NCBI GenBank assembly: GCA_014377055.1
Contig: JACMQJ010000497.1
Location: 1-8,380 of the forward strand
Direction of reading: 5' to 3'
Length of the DNA stretch: 8,380 bases
Source: Candidatus Sericytochromatia bacterium
GTDB lineage: Bacteria; Cyanobacteriota; Sericytochromatia; UBA7694; JACMQJ01
Part shown: positions 1 to 5,902 of the stretch, one piece after another
How positions within the stretch are numbered: the stretch's first letter is position 1
How the letters are laid out: each line of letters begins with the position of its first letter
The notes under the pieces: model-generated
Told to the model about the DNA's origin: nothing
Seen by the model: the letters and a program-made list of their open reading frames with translations, nothing else
Databases searched by the model: none
Program-made: the position numbers and the translations under genes

Positions 1-117
1 GTTGGTAGATTAATTTTAGAAGATTATTTGGAAGATTGTATTGTTGATGGTGTTAAACAACACTCTGACGAGGAAGTTGTAGAGAGAATGAAAAAAGCTT
101 TAAAGAAATTTATTTAA
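1..117 (+). CDS. CsoR/FrmR-family transcriptional repressor, C-terminal part
   Basis: Only the last 38 codons are in the window, entering in frame at base 1 and ending at TAA 115-117. The peptide has the C-terminal half of a CsoR/FrmR-family (DUF156) all-helical repressor: the stretch VGRLILEDYLEDCI aligns with the helix that carries the second and third metal ligands in CsoR. The Cys of that helix is present, but the position four residues before it, normally His in CsoR, FrmR and RcnR, is Tyr here. The Glu expected 16 residues after the Cys (CsoR Glu81) is Arg. The sensor may therefore not bind Cu(I) in the CsoR manner; it could sense another metal or, like CstR, persulfides. The next gene is a metal-exporting ATPase 9 bases downstream, so this is most likely its repressor. 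The N-terminal Cys and the promoter are outside the window. Confidence 0.82.
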   Translation, partial: VGRLILEDYLEDCIVDGVKQHSDEEVVERMKKALKKFI

Positions 118-126
118 GGAAATAAA

Positions 127-2046
127 ATGAATAAAACAGAAATACTAAAAAACTATGACCATAAACCTAAATTTTCATTTTCTGAGATTTGGGAGAAACA
201 TAATTCAGCAATAGTTACATTCTTTTGCCTGATATTTATTTTGCTGGCATGGGTGGCTGAAGGAAATAGTAGTCTGCATTTTTTAAGAATACCTTTTTAT
301 CTTTTAGCCTATATTATCGGTGGTTATCAAAAAGCTTATGAAGGCTTAGAAACTCTAATAAAAGAAAAAGATTTGGATGTTGATTTATTAATGGTTGTAG
401 CTGCTATTGGTGCTGCAAGCATTGGTTATTGGATGGATGGAGCAATCCTTATTTTTATCTTTACTTTAAGTGGTACTCTTGAAGGTTACACAATGGAAAG
501 GTCAAATAAAGATATTTCTTCAATCTTAAAATTAAGACCTGAAGAAGCACTTGTCTTAGTAGGTGAACTTGAACAAAAAGTAAAAGTAGAAGAACTGAAA
601 ATAGGTGACAGAGTTATTGTAAAACCAGGAGACAGAATACCAGCAGATGGAATTATAACTGAAGGGTATTCTGCTATTAATCAGGCATCAATTACAGGAG
701 AGTCAATACCTGTAGATAAAATACCTAGTAATGAAGTTTTTGCAGGAACAATAAATGGGCAGGGTTCACTATTAATCGAAGTAACAAAAACTTCTGAAGC
801 TACTTTACTGGCAAAAATTATTCGCCTAGTACAGGAAGCTCAGAGTGAAATGCCACCAAGCCAGTTATTTGTGGAACGCTTTGAAAGTATTTATGCCAAA
901 ACTATCGTTGTTTCAGCTATATTACTGATGATACTGCCACCTTTGTTACTAGGTTGGACTTGGGATAAAACAATTTATAAGGCGATGATTTTTCTTGTGG
1001 TAGCTTCACCATGTGCCTTGGTTTCTTCAATTATGCCCGTTATCTTATCAGCTATTTCAAATGGAGCACGTAATGGTATTTTATTTAAAGGTGGAGTTCA
1101 TCTTGAACATATTGGTCAGGTTAAAGTAATTGCTTTTGACAAAACAGGAACACTTACTCAGGGTAAGCCAATAGTTACTGATATTATTCCATTTCAGGAA
1201 TATTCTCAGGAAGCCTTATTAACTATATCAGCTTCATTAGAGCTTCTTTCAGAACATCCAATTGCCAAATCTATAGTTAATGCTGCCAGAGAAAAAAATC
1301 TTACATTAGAACGTGCTTCTAATTTGCAGGCAATTCCAGGTTTTGGTGTTCATGGAATTGTTCATGATAAAGTATGTGAGATAGGAAAAGAATTATTAAA
1401 GGATAGTCATAATATTTCTAAGGAACAGATAAAAATAATTCAGATGTTGGAAGAAGAAGGCAAAACTGTTATTTTTACAAAATTAGACCAAGAAATAATA
1501 GGATTCTTAGCTATTCAAGATACACCAAGACCACAGGCAAAAGAATCAATTCAACTTTTAAAAAACAAAGGAATGAAAGTAGTAATGCTTACAGGTGATA
1601 GTACTAATACAGCAAAATCTATTGCAAAAAGTTGTGGTATTGATGAAATTTATTCTGAGCTTTTGCCTGAAGACAAAGTTAAAGTTATCAAAGAATTAAG
1701 CCAAAAATACGGTAAAGTGGCAATGGTTGGTGATGGAGTTAATGATGCCCCAGCTCTGGCAACCGCTTCTGTAGGTATTGCAATGGGTGCAGCTGGAACA
1801 GATGTGGCACTGGAAACAGCCAATATAATTTTGATGTCAGATGATATTTCTAAGGTTGCTTATGCAATTTCTCTTGGGCAAAAAACTTCAGGAGTTATTA
1901 AACAGAACCTAACTTTTGCCTTAATAGTGATTGTTAGTCTTATTACAGCAAACTTTTTCAATGGAATTAATTTACCTTCTGGAGTCGTCGGTCATGAAGG
2001 AAGCACTTTTCTAGTTATTCTCAGTGGATTACGATTACTTAGATAA
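127..2046 (+). CDS. P1B-4 type metal-transporting P-type ATPase (Fe/Co/Zn-class exporter)
   Basis: A complete 639-residue inner-membrane heavy-metal ATPase that should export a divalent metal from the cytoplasm using ATP. Visible landmarks are TGES (190-193, actuator), SPC in the metal-site helix (294-296), the phosphorylated Asp in DKTGT (338-342), the HP pair of the nucleotide domain (377-378), GDGVND (535-540) and HEGST in the last helix (623-627). SPC together with HEGxT is the signature of the P1B-4 subgroup (CoaT, CtpD, PfeT, FrvA), whose members move Co, Fe(II), Zn or Ni rather than Cu. The lack of an N-terminal CxxC metal-binding domain also fits P1B-4. The protein ends just after HEGST...LRLLR, near the family's usual end. 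The start is supported by AAGGA at 116-120, which overlaps the upstream repressor's stop, so the two genes look translationally coupled. The exact metal cannot be read from the sequence. Confidence 0.93.
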   Translation: MNKTEILKNYDHKPKFSFSEIWEKHNSAIVTFFCLIFILLAWVAEGNSSLHFLRIPFYLLAYIIGGYQKAYEGLETLIKEKDLDVDLLMVVAAIGAASIGYWMDGAILIFIFTLSGTLEGYTMERSNKDISSILKLRPEEALVLVGELEQKVKVEELKIGDRVIVKPGDRIPADGIITEGYSAINQASITGESIPVDKIPSNEVFAGTINGQGSLLIEVTKTSEATLLAKIIRLVQEAQSEMPPSQLFVERFESIYAKTIVVSAILLMILPPLLLGWTWDKTIYKAMIFLVVASPCALVSSIMPVILSAISNGARNGILFKGGVHLEHIGQVKVIAFDKTGTLTQGKPIVTDIIPFQEYSQEALLTISASLELLSEHPIAKSIVNAAREKNLTLERASNLQAIPGFGVHGIVHDKVCEIGKELLKDSHNISKEQIKIIQMLEEEGKTVIFTKLDQEIIGFLAIQDTPRPQAKESIQLLKNKGMKVVMLTGDSTNTAKSIAKSCGIDEIYSELLPEDKVKVIKELSQKYGKVAMVGDGVNDAPALATASVGIAMGAAGTDVALETANIILMSDDISKVAYAISLGQKTSGVIKQNLTFALIVIVSLITANFFNGINLPSGVVGHEGSTFLVILSGLRLLR

Positions 2047-2049
2047 GTA

Positions 2050-2146
2050 ATACTGCTATTCTCTTAAAAATTAAATACAACATTTTGCTGAAATGACTGT
2101 AGATTATAAATTTATGTGTAGTTTGTTTAAACGGGAATAGCAGTAT
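2050..2146. repeat. 97-bp element with 12-bp perfect terminal inverted repeats (MITE-like)
   Basis: ATACTGCTATTC at 2050-2061 is repeated exactly as its reverse complement GAATAGCAGTAT at 2135-2146. A T-G and a C-G pair extend the arms inward by two positions. The element starts four bases after the ATPase stop codon. The right arm is not followed by a run of T, so a simple terminator is unlikely. If the outer TA on each side (2051-2052 and 2144-2145) is a duplicated target, the inner piece CTGCTATTC...GAATAGCAG would be a roughly 90-bp non-autonomous element of the kind mobilised by TA-targeting transposases. That reading is inference. It could also be a long-loop RNA hairpin at the 3' end of the ATPase message. 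Confidence 0.55.
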
Positions 2147-2368
2147 ATCAATACCTTAGACATGATTATGTATGAATAAATCAGATAGAAGTAACGTTTT
2201 CAATAGTGTCAGTGATATAAATATTGTTATTGAATTGTAGTAATAATTTTAAAGTTTCATTGAAATATTTCAGTCCCTAATACCAGAATTAATGTTATTG
2301 TTTAAAATTCTGAATTTATAAATTAAAAGCCATATTTTTTATCAAATCTGAAAAAAAGCTGAAAAATT

Positions 2369-2418
2369 AAGGTACTTTGATCCCTTAGCTGGAAGGCACC
2401 TATTGGAATGGGTTTCAC
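2369..2418. other. GC-elevated intergenic patch of unknown nature
   Basis: About 23 of 50 bases are G or C, against roughly 25-30% around it. In AT-rich genomes such islands often mark structured RNA or the remnant of a gene. Short pairings such as CCTT/AAGG (2383-2386 with 2393-2396) can be drawn but no convincing fold. On both strands short frames of about 39 codons are open across it, but none has a start codon or ribosome site and I do not recognise the peptides. It lies about 100 bases upstream of the DUF302 promoter. Confidence 0.3.
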
Positions 2419-2508
2419 TTTTACTTAATTTAACTTTTTTGTGGTATTGGATAAAAAATGTTGCTATTTAGGTATTTTAAAATAATTTAAGCAACAAAAT
2501 CAAACTTA

Positions 2509-2537
2509 TTTACATACTATATAGGGTATACTATAAA
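2509..2537 (+). promoter_or_regulatory. Promoter with CsoR-type operator (site A) for DUF302-methyltransferase
   Basis: A -35-like TTTACA (2509-2514) and a -10-like TATAAA (2532-2537) are 17 bases apart. The spacer carries TATAGGGTAT (2520-2529), flanked by two copies of ATACTATA (2514-2521 and 2528-2535). The same 10-base core occurs before the CsoR-like gene and before the TauE operon. A G-tract flanked by AT-rich half sites, placed between -35 and -10, is the usual arrangement for CsoR/CstR-family operators. Transcription would begin near 2543-2545. Confidence 0.6.
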
Positions 2538-2559
2538 AATAATGAGTATAATATCTAAT

Positions 2560-2565
2560 GGAGGT
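2560..2565 (+). promoter_or_regulatory. Strong ribosome binding site that fixes a TTG start
   Basis: GGAGGT lies six bases before TTG 2572-2574, an ideal spacing. The in-frame ATG at 2542 has no such site upstream and would lie at or before the predicted transcription start. This supports TTG as the true initiation codon of the DUF302 gene. Confidence 0.75.
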
Positions 2566-2571
2566 CTAAAG

Positions 2572-2958
2572 TTGAACTATTATTTTACTAAAGTATTAGG
2601 ATGTTCTTTTGAAGAAGCTATTTTGAAAGTTACAGCAGAATTGAAGAATGAAGGTTTTGGTATTCTTACAGAAATTAATGTAAAAGAAACCATGAAAAAA
2701 AAACTTGATGTAGATTTTCGTAATTATAAAATATTGGGAGCTTGTAACCCACAATTTGCTTACAAGGCATTACAAGAAGAAGAAAAAATAGGTCTTCTTT
2801 TGCCATGCAATGTTATAGTACAGGAAAATAGTCAGGGTAAAGTTGAGGTGTCAGCAATAAATCCATTAGTTTCCATGCAGGCTGTTGAAAATTCTAACCT
2901 TGCTGATATTGCTCAGGAAGTAAAAAACAAACTAGAAAAAGTAATAAGCCTTCTCTAG
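2572..2958 (+). CDS. DUF302 family protein (probable TTG start)
   Basis: A 128-residue soluble protein of the DUF302 family, whose biochemical role is not established. The family pattern is clear: the central LGACNP segment (Cys58 in this numbering) followed by FAYKAL, then GLLLPCNVIV (Cys79), and a later NPL before the C-terminal helix. These two cysteines sit where the family's conserved cysteines usually lie, so a thiol- or metal-related role is possible. The start is placed at TTG 2572 because of the GGAGGT at 2560-2565. Starting at ATG 2542 would add ten unconserved residues encoded right next to the -10 box. The gene follows operator site A and is 32 bases ahead of a methyltransferase gene, probably in one transcript. 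DUF302 genes are often seen near sulfur and metal genes, which fits the operator shared here with persulfide-detoxification genes. Confidence 0.85.
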   Translation: MNYYFTKVLGCSFEEAILKVTAELKNEGFGILTEINVKETMKKKLDVDFRNYKILGACNPQFAYKALQEEEKIGLLLPCNVIVQENSQGKVEVSAINPLVSMQAVENSNLADIAQEVKNKLEKVISLL

Positions 2959-2990
2959 GAAATTATAATATAAGGTAAAGTAATTATAAG

Positions 2991-3596
2991 ATGAAAGAGT
3001 TTTGGGATAATAGATACAAAAGTATTGATTTTACTTATGGAAAAGAACCAAATGAATATTTTAAGGAAAAAATTGATTCCTTAACACCTAGTACAATTTT
3101 ATTTCCAGCAGAAGGAGAAGGTCGTAACTCTGTCTATGCTGCCAAAAATAATTGGCAGGTATCAGCTTTTGACATGAGTTTTGAAGGTCAAAAAAAAGCA
3201 CTTGCCCTTGCTGAAGAAAATAAGGTAAATATTGATTATATCGTTTCTGAAGTTGAAGATATTGATTTTAAAAATAGAGAATTTGATTGTTTAGTTTTTA
3301 TTTATTCTCATTTTTCTGGAAATAAAAAAAAGGAATATAATCAAAAATTACTAAAGTATCTAAAAATAGGAGGACATATAATTTTTGAATGTTTCTCAAA
3401 AGAACAATTAAATTATACTTCTGGTGGTCCAAAAGACCTTTCTATGCTCTATTCAATTGATGAGGTGAAGTCACAGTTTGAAAATGTTGATTTTATTGAA
3501 TTATATGAAAAAAAAATAAATTTGGAAGAGGGAGAGTTTCATAAAGGGAAAGGTTCAGTAATTAGGTTTTTTGGTATTAAAAAATTATTACAATAA
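2991..3596 (+). CDS. Class I SAM-dependent methyltransferase (TehB/TPMT-like)
   Basis: A 201-residue cytoplasmic methyltransferase with a Rossmann-type SAM-binding fold. The N-terminal FWDNRY...YGKEPNEYF segment (residues 4-24) is typical of a small group related to TehB and thiopurine methyltransferase. Motif I is the ILFPAEGEGRN stretch (36-46), the acidic residue after strand 2 is Asp61 in AFD, and later come a LVFIYSHF strand and a GGHIIFECFSK segment. The C-terminus carries GSVIRFFGIKK, common in this group. The substrate is not readable from sequence; relatives methylate soft nucleophiles such as tellurite or thiols. It is 32 bases downstream of DUF302 and shares that promoter; its own ribosome site is weak (an AAGGT about 17 bases upstream). 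With the shared operator, S-methylation of sulfide or thiols is a reasonable but untested idea. Confidence 0.85.
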   Translation: MKEFWDNRYKSIDFTYGKEPNEYFKEKIDSLTPSTILFPAEGEGRNSVYAAKNNWQVSAFDMSFEGQKKALALAEENKVNIDYIVSEVEDIDFKNREFDCLVFIYSHFSGNKKKEYNQKLLKYLKIGGHIIFECFSKEQLNYTSGGPKDLSMLYSIDEVKSQFENVDFIELYEKKINLEEGEFHKGKGSVIRFFGIKKLLQ

Positions 3597-3646
3597 TATA
3601 ATTTCATGAGATAATTATGAAAATTTTAATTTATGTTTTATCATTT

Positions 3647-4882
3647 TTACTTTTTGGTGTTCAATGTTTCTTTCATTCGGATTGCTACAATTAAACCTGA
3701 TAAGAATGTAATAAATGCTATGAGCCATATTGCACTTTTTAAACCAAATAAATCTGCTGTAATACCTGCAATGATTGCACCTACAGCATATCCACTATCT
3801 CTCCATAACCTATAAATGCCTACTGCGGAAGCCCTCCATGAAGAATCTGCAACATCACCTATTGCTGCTAATAACGTAGGATAAACCATAGCAGTACCTA
3901 TTCCCAATAAAAAATTTCCTGATAAAAAACCAATAAAATTTATTGATATGGCTATAATAATTATTCCAACAGCCTGAATAAACATACCAGACGAAATTAA
4001 CCATTTTCTACCTATCTTATCGGATAAAGCCCCAGTAACTAATTGAAAAATTCCCCAGGTCATAGGATATATTGCAGCTAAAATACCTATTTCTCTTATT
4101 CCTAGTCCAACTGAAACAAATAGTAAAGGGAATAAACCCCATGCCATACCATCATTTAGATTATTAACAAATCCTGCCTGTACAATAGAAGATAATTCTC
4201 TATTCTTAAATGATGTATTTAAGAATATTTCTTTTTGAGATATTTTAATAGGTGCAATATTTTTGGAGGTTTCAAGTAATGTATAATTTTTAGTTTCTTT
4301 AATAAAAAAAATACTCATGAATAACCCCATAAAGACATAAATTATTCCTGGATAAAATGGCTGTGGTCTTAAGCCGTAATTACTGGCTATATAACTGGAT
4401 AAATATGCTGACAATGCTACAGTAAAATAACCTGCAAACTCATTAATACCCATAGCAAATCCTCTGCGTGAAGGTCCAACAAGGTCAATTTTCATTATAA
4501 CTGTGGTTGACCAGGTAAGACCCTGACTTATTCCCAAGAATATGTTGGCAATTAAAATCCAGTTCCATGATGGAGCAAACATTAGTAAAAGAGGAACTGG
4601 AATAGAAAAAAGCCACCCAATAATCAGGATAACTTTACGACCATATTTTTCAGAAAATCTTCCAGCAAAATAATTAGTAAGAGCTTTTGTAAAGCCAAAA
4701 ATAATAATAAAGGAAAATATTGCTGATTTAGAATCCAAATGAAACTCATTTTCAGCAATGGAAGGTAAAATACTTCTTTCCAGACCAATCATAGCTCCAA
4801 CAAAAGAATTAACAACAACAAGCAGACTAAACTGTAATAAGTTCTCTTTTAAGCCTAAAACAGGAGTTTTTATATTTTTCAT
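3647..4882 (-). CDS. Major facilitator superfamily transporter, substrate unknown
   Basis: A complete 411-residue MFS protein with about 12 hydrophobic segments in two halves. Both halves carry the MFS signature loop: GRFSEKYGRK (74-83) after the second segment and GALSDKIGRK (284-293) in the matching place of the second half. A charged cytoplasmic linker with NYTLLETSKNIAPIKISQKE joins the halves. The overall look is that of proton-coupled efflux proteins, but no substrate-specific motif is recognisable. The gene converges on the methyltransferase gene, with 50 bases between stops, and is divergent from the CsoR-like gene across 247 bases. The ATG at 4882 lacks a strong ribosome site (only AAGAAAA). 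No copy of the TATAGGGTRT core lies near its start, but two TATGATAG repeats do. Its link to the sulfur genes rests only on position. Confidence 0.88.
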   Translation of the reverse strand: MKNIKTPVLGLKENLLQFSLLVVVNSFVGAMIGLERSILPSIAENEFHLDSKSAIFSFIIIFGFTKALTNYFAGRFSEKYGRKVILIIGWLFSIPVPLLLMFAPSWNWILIANIFLGISQGLTWSTTVIMKIDLVGPSRRGFAMGINEFAGYFTVALSAYLSSYIASNYGLRPQPFYPGIIYVFMGLFMSIFFIKETKNYTLLETSKNIAPIKISQKEIFLNTSFKNRELSSIVQAGFVNNLNDGMAWGLFPLLFVSVGLGIREIGILAAIYPMTWGIFQLVTGALSDKIGRKWLISSGMFIQAVGIIIIAISINFIGFLSGNFLLGIGTAMVYPTLLAAIGDVADSSWRASAVGIYRLWRDSGYAVGAIIAGITADLFGLKSAIWLIAFITFLSGLIVAIRMKETLNTKK

Positions 4883-4932
4883 ATTTTTTCTTGATTTGAT
4901 TAAACACGAATCTTTAAGCTTCTATAGGAATA

Positions 4933-4978
4933 TATGATAGAGTAAAATTTCTAAATTGTATAGATTTACCTATGATAG
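4933..4978. repeat. Two TATGATAG direct repeats upstream of the MFS gene
   Basis: TATGATAG occurs at 4933-4940 and 4971-4978. The second copy is part of the 11-bp palindrome CCTATGATAGG (4969-4979); the first lies in a looser palindrome TCTAT...ATAGA (4921-4941). They are 51 to 96 bases upstream of the minus-strand MFS start, a place where an operator could act. With AT-rich 8-mers, chance recurrence is possible. Confidence 0.3.
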
Positions 4979-5079
4979 GAAAAAACATTATTTATAGATA
5001 AGAGATAAATATAAACTGTAAAAAACAATTTATGATATTCAGATAACTTTACTATGAATTTTAAGTGGAAAAATTCTAG

Positions 5080-5100
5080 TATAATACCATATAGGGTATT
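5080..5100 (+). promoter_or_regulatory. Promoter -10 and CsoR-type operator (site B) of the csoR-like gene
   Basis: A perfect -10 box TATAAT (5080-5085) overlaps AATACCATATAGGGTATT (5083-5100). This 18-base site is palindromic at 16 of 18 positions, with perfect outer arms AATACC/GGTATT. It contains the core TATAGGGTAT (5090-5099). A repressor bound here would cover the -10 and start site, consistent with autorepression by the product of the gene starting at 5130. I found no good -35 box at normal spacing. Confidence 0.6.
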
Positions 5101-5129
5101 GTTTTATTCAGGTTCAGGAATATATTTAT

Positions 5130-5387
5130 ATGGAAAATATTGCGTTGATTCATCGTCTTAACCGAGTTCAGGGGCAAATAGAAGCAATTAAAAAATCATT
5201 AGTTAATGGAGATAAAAAAGAATGTCTTCAAACTTTACGCCTTTTAAAAGCTGCTAATAATGCTTTAAAAAAGTTTGGTGAAGCTTATGTAACTATGCAT
5301 CTGGAAGAATGTATTGCTGAAGATATTCCTAAAAAAGATATGGAAAATGGTTTAAAAGAAGTAATAAATTCAGCTTTTAGTTTTTAG
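5130..5387 (+). CDS. CsoR/CstR-family repressor (Cu(I) or persulfide sensor)
   Basis: A complete 85-residue, all-helical DNA-binding repressor of the CsoR/FrmR/RcnR family. It has the family's opening HRLNRVQGQIEAI (8-20), the first ligand Cys32, and MHLEEC with His57 and Cys61. The Cys-x24-His-x3-Cys spacing equals that of CsoR (Cys36, His61, Cys65), and Glu77 matches CsoR Glu81; the Tyr that precedes the first Cys in CsoR is Glu here. By ligand set alone it could be a copper sensor. The persulfide sensor CstR uses two Cys at the same separation, and every recognisable target here is a sulfur gene, so persulfide sensing is more likely by context. The start has AGGAA at 5116-5120. It is preceded by operator site B, suggesting autoregulation, and converges with the broken rhodanese gene 55 bases downstream. 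Confidence 0.88.
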   Translation: MENIALIHRLNRVQGQIEAIKKSLVNGDKKECLQTLRLLKAANNALKKFGEAYVTMHLEECIAEDIPKKDMENGLKEVINSAFSF

Positions 5388-5442
5388 ACTAAATTTAGCA
5401 GTGAATTTACTAGCATAGTTCTATAATGATTATTATTATTTT

Positions 5443-5779
5443 TTATATTTCAACAACTGGTAAATTATTTTTAGTCCAGCCATCTATACCATTTTTAAAA
5501 TTATATACTTTATCTTTATTAAAGCCATTTTTTAATAAAAATTTGCAGGCAATCTGACTTCTGTAGCCATATTTACAAGAAACTACAATTTCTTCATTTT
5601 TGTTTAATTTAGAATGATTATTCTTTAATTCATCAAGTGATAATAATATTGTACCTAGAATAAAACTTAGGTTATATTCGTCTTCAGACCTCACATCAAT
5701 AAAAGTAACCTTTTTTATATAAAGTTCATAATGCTTTATTTACCTTTATTTGTTTTATACCATCAATTTCTTCAGACAT
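5443..5779 (-). pseudogene. Rhodanese-domain sulfurtransferase, frameshifted
   Basis: Reading starts at ATG 5777-5779 with MSEEIDGIKQIKVNKAL and stops at TGA 5726-5728. The rest of a single rhodanese domain continues in another frame to the stop at 5443: FIDVRSEDEYN, then CKYGYRS, the active-site loop with the persulfide-carrying Cys, and NFKNGIDGWTKNNLPV. Removing one T at the TGA joins the two parts as ...KALELYIKKVTFIDVRSEDEY... and gives 111 residues, a normal length for a GlpE/PspE-type protein. The indel must lie within 5726-5742, because the downstream frame has a stop at 5740-5742. The usual HIPGA segment reads FILGT, suggesting relaxed selection. An intact gene would transfer sulfane sulfur between thiols or from thiosulfate. 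A sequencing error or a programmed shift is not excluded. Confidence 0.85.
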
Positions 5780-5785
5780 AATTAA

Positions 5786-5792
5786 CCTCCTT
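5786..5792 (-). promoter_or_regulatory. Strong ribosome binding site of the rhodanese gene
   Basis: AAGGAGG on the minus strand lies six bases before the ATG at 5779. This near-perfect site shows that the original start is at 5779 rather than the GTG near 5694, and that the 83-codon downstream frame is only the tail of a longer gene. Confidence 0.8.
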
Positions 5793-5821
5793 ATTGAGAT
5801 TTTTATATTGAAATACATGTT

Positions 5822-5850
5822 ATTATACTATAGGGTGTACGGTATATAAA
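5822..5850. promoter_or_regulatory. Overlapping divergent promoters around CsoR-type operator (site C)
   Basis: On the plus strand TTATAC (5823-5828) and TATAAA (5845-5850) are 16 bases apart and point at the TauE operon. On the minus strand TTTATA (5850-5845) and TATAAT (5827-5822) are 17 bases apart and point at the rhodanese gene. The shared spacer holds TATAGGGTGT (5829-5838) followed by ACGGTAT. One bound repressor could therefore block both directions. Boxes were judged by eye in AT-rich DNA. Confidence 0.55.
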
Positions 5851-5902
5851 AGTACAATTAAATATTTAATTTTTAGACTTAGTAAGAAATGGTAGAATAA
5901 AC

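Larger units (their letters stand above)
2047..2541. other. 495-base gene-free stretch
   Basis: No open frame here has a convincing start, ribosome site or recognisable product. The stretch contains, in order, a 97-bp inverted-repeat element (2050-2146), very AT-rich sequence with only weak hairpins (for example CAGAATT/AATTCTG at 2284-2290 and 2306-2312), a GC-elevated patch near 2369-2418, and the promoter/operator of the DUF302 gene at 2509-2537. I see no clear rho-independent terminator after the ATPase gene. Its length is unusual in a window where most other genes are tightly packed. Confidence 0.75.

Noticed and set aside
2284..2312. CAGAATT/AATTCTG inverted repeat in the gene-free stretch
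   Set aside because: Seven pairs, mostly A-T, with a 15-base loop and no T run; expected by chance in such AT-rich DNA.
2460..2495. GTTGCT/AGCAAC inverted repeat upstream of the DUF302 promoter
   Set aside because: Six pairs around a 24-base AT-rich loop, no recognised binding-site pattern and no second copy in the window.
3602..3622. TTTCAT/ATGAAA hairpin between the convergent methyltransferase and MFS genes as a terminator
   Set aside because: Only six A/T-rich pairs with a nine-base loop; too weak to call a terminator although the position is suitable and T-rich sequence follows.
3633..3815. Small plus-strand open frame opposite the MFS gene end
   Set aside because: It lies almost entirely within the reverse complement of the MFS coding region, has no ribosome site and its peptide looks like an antisense translation of membrane helices.
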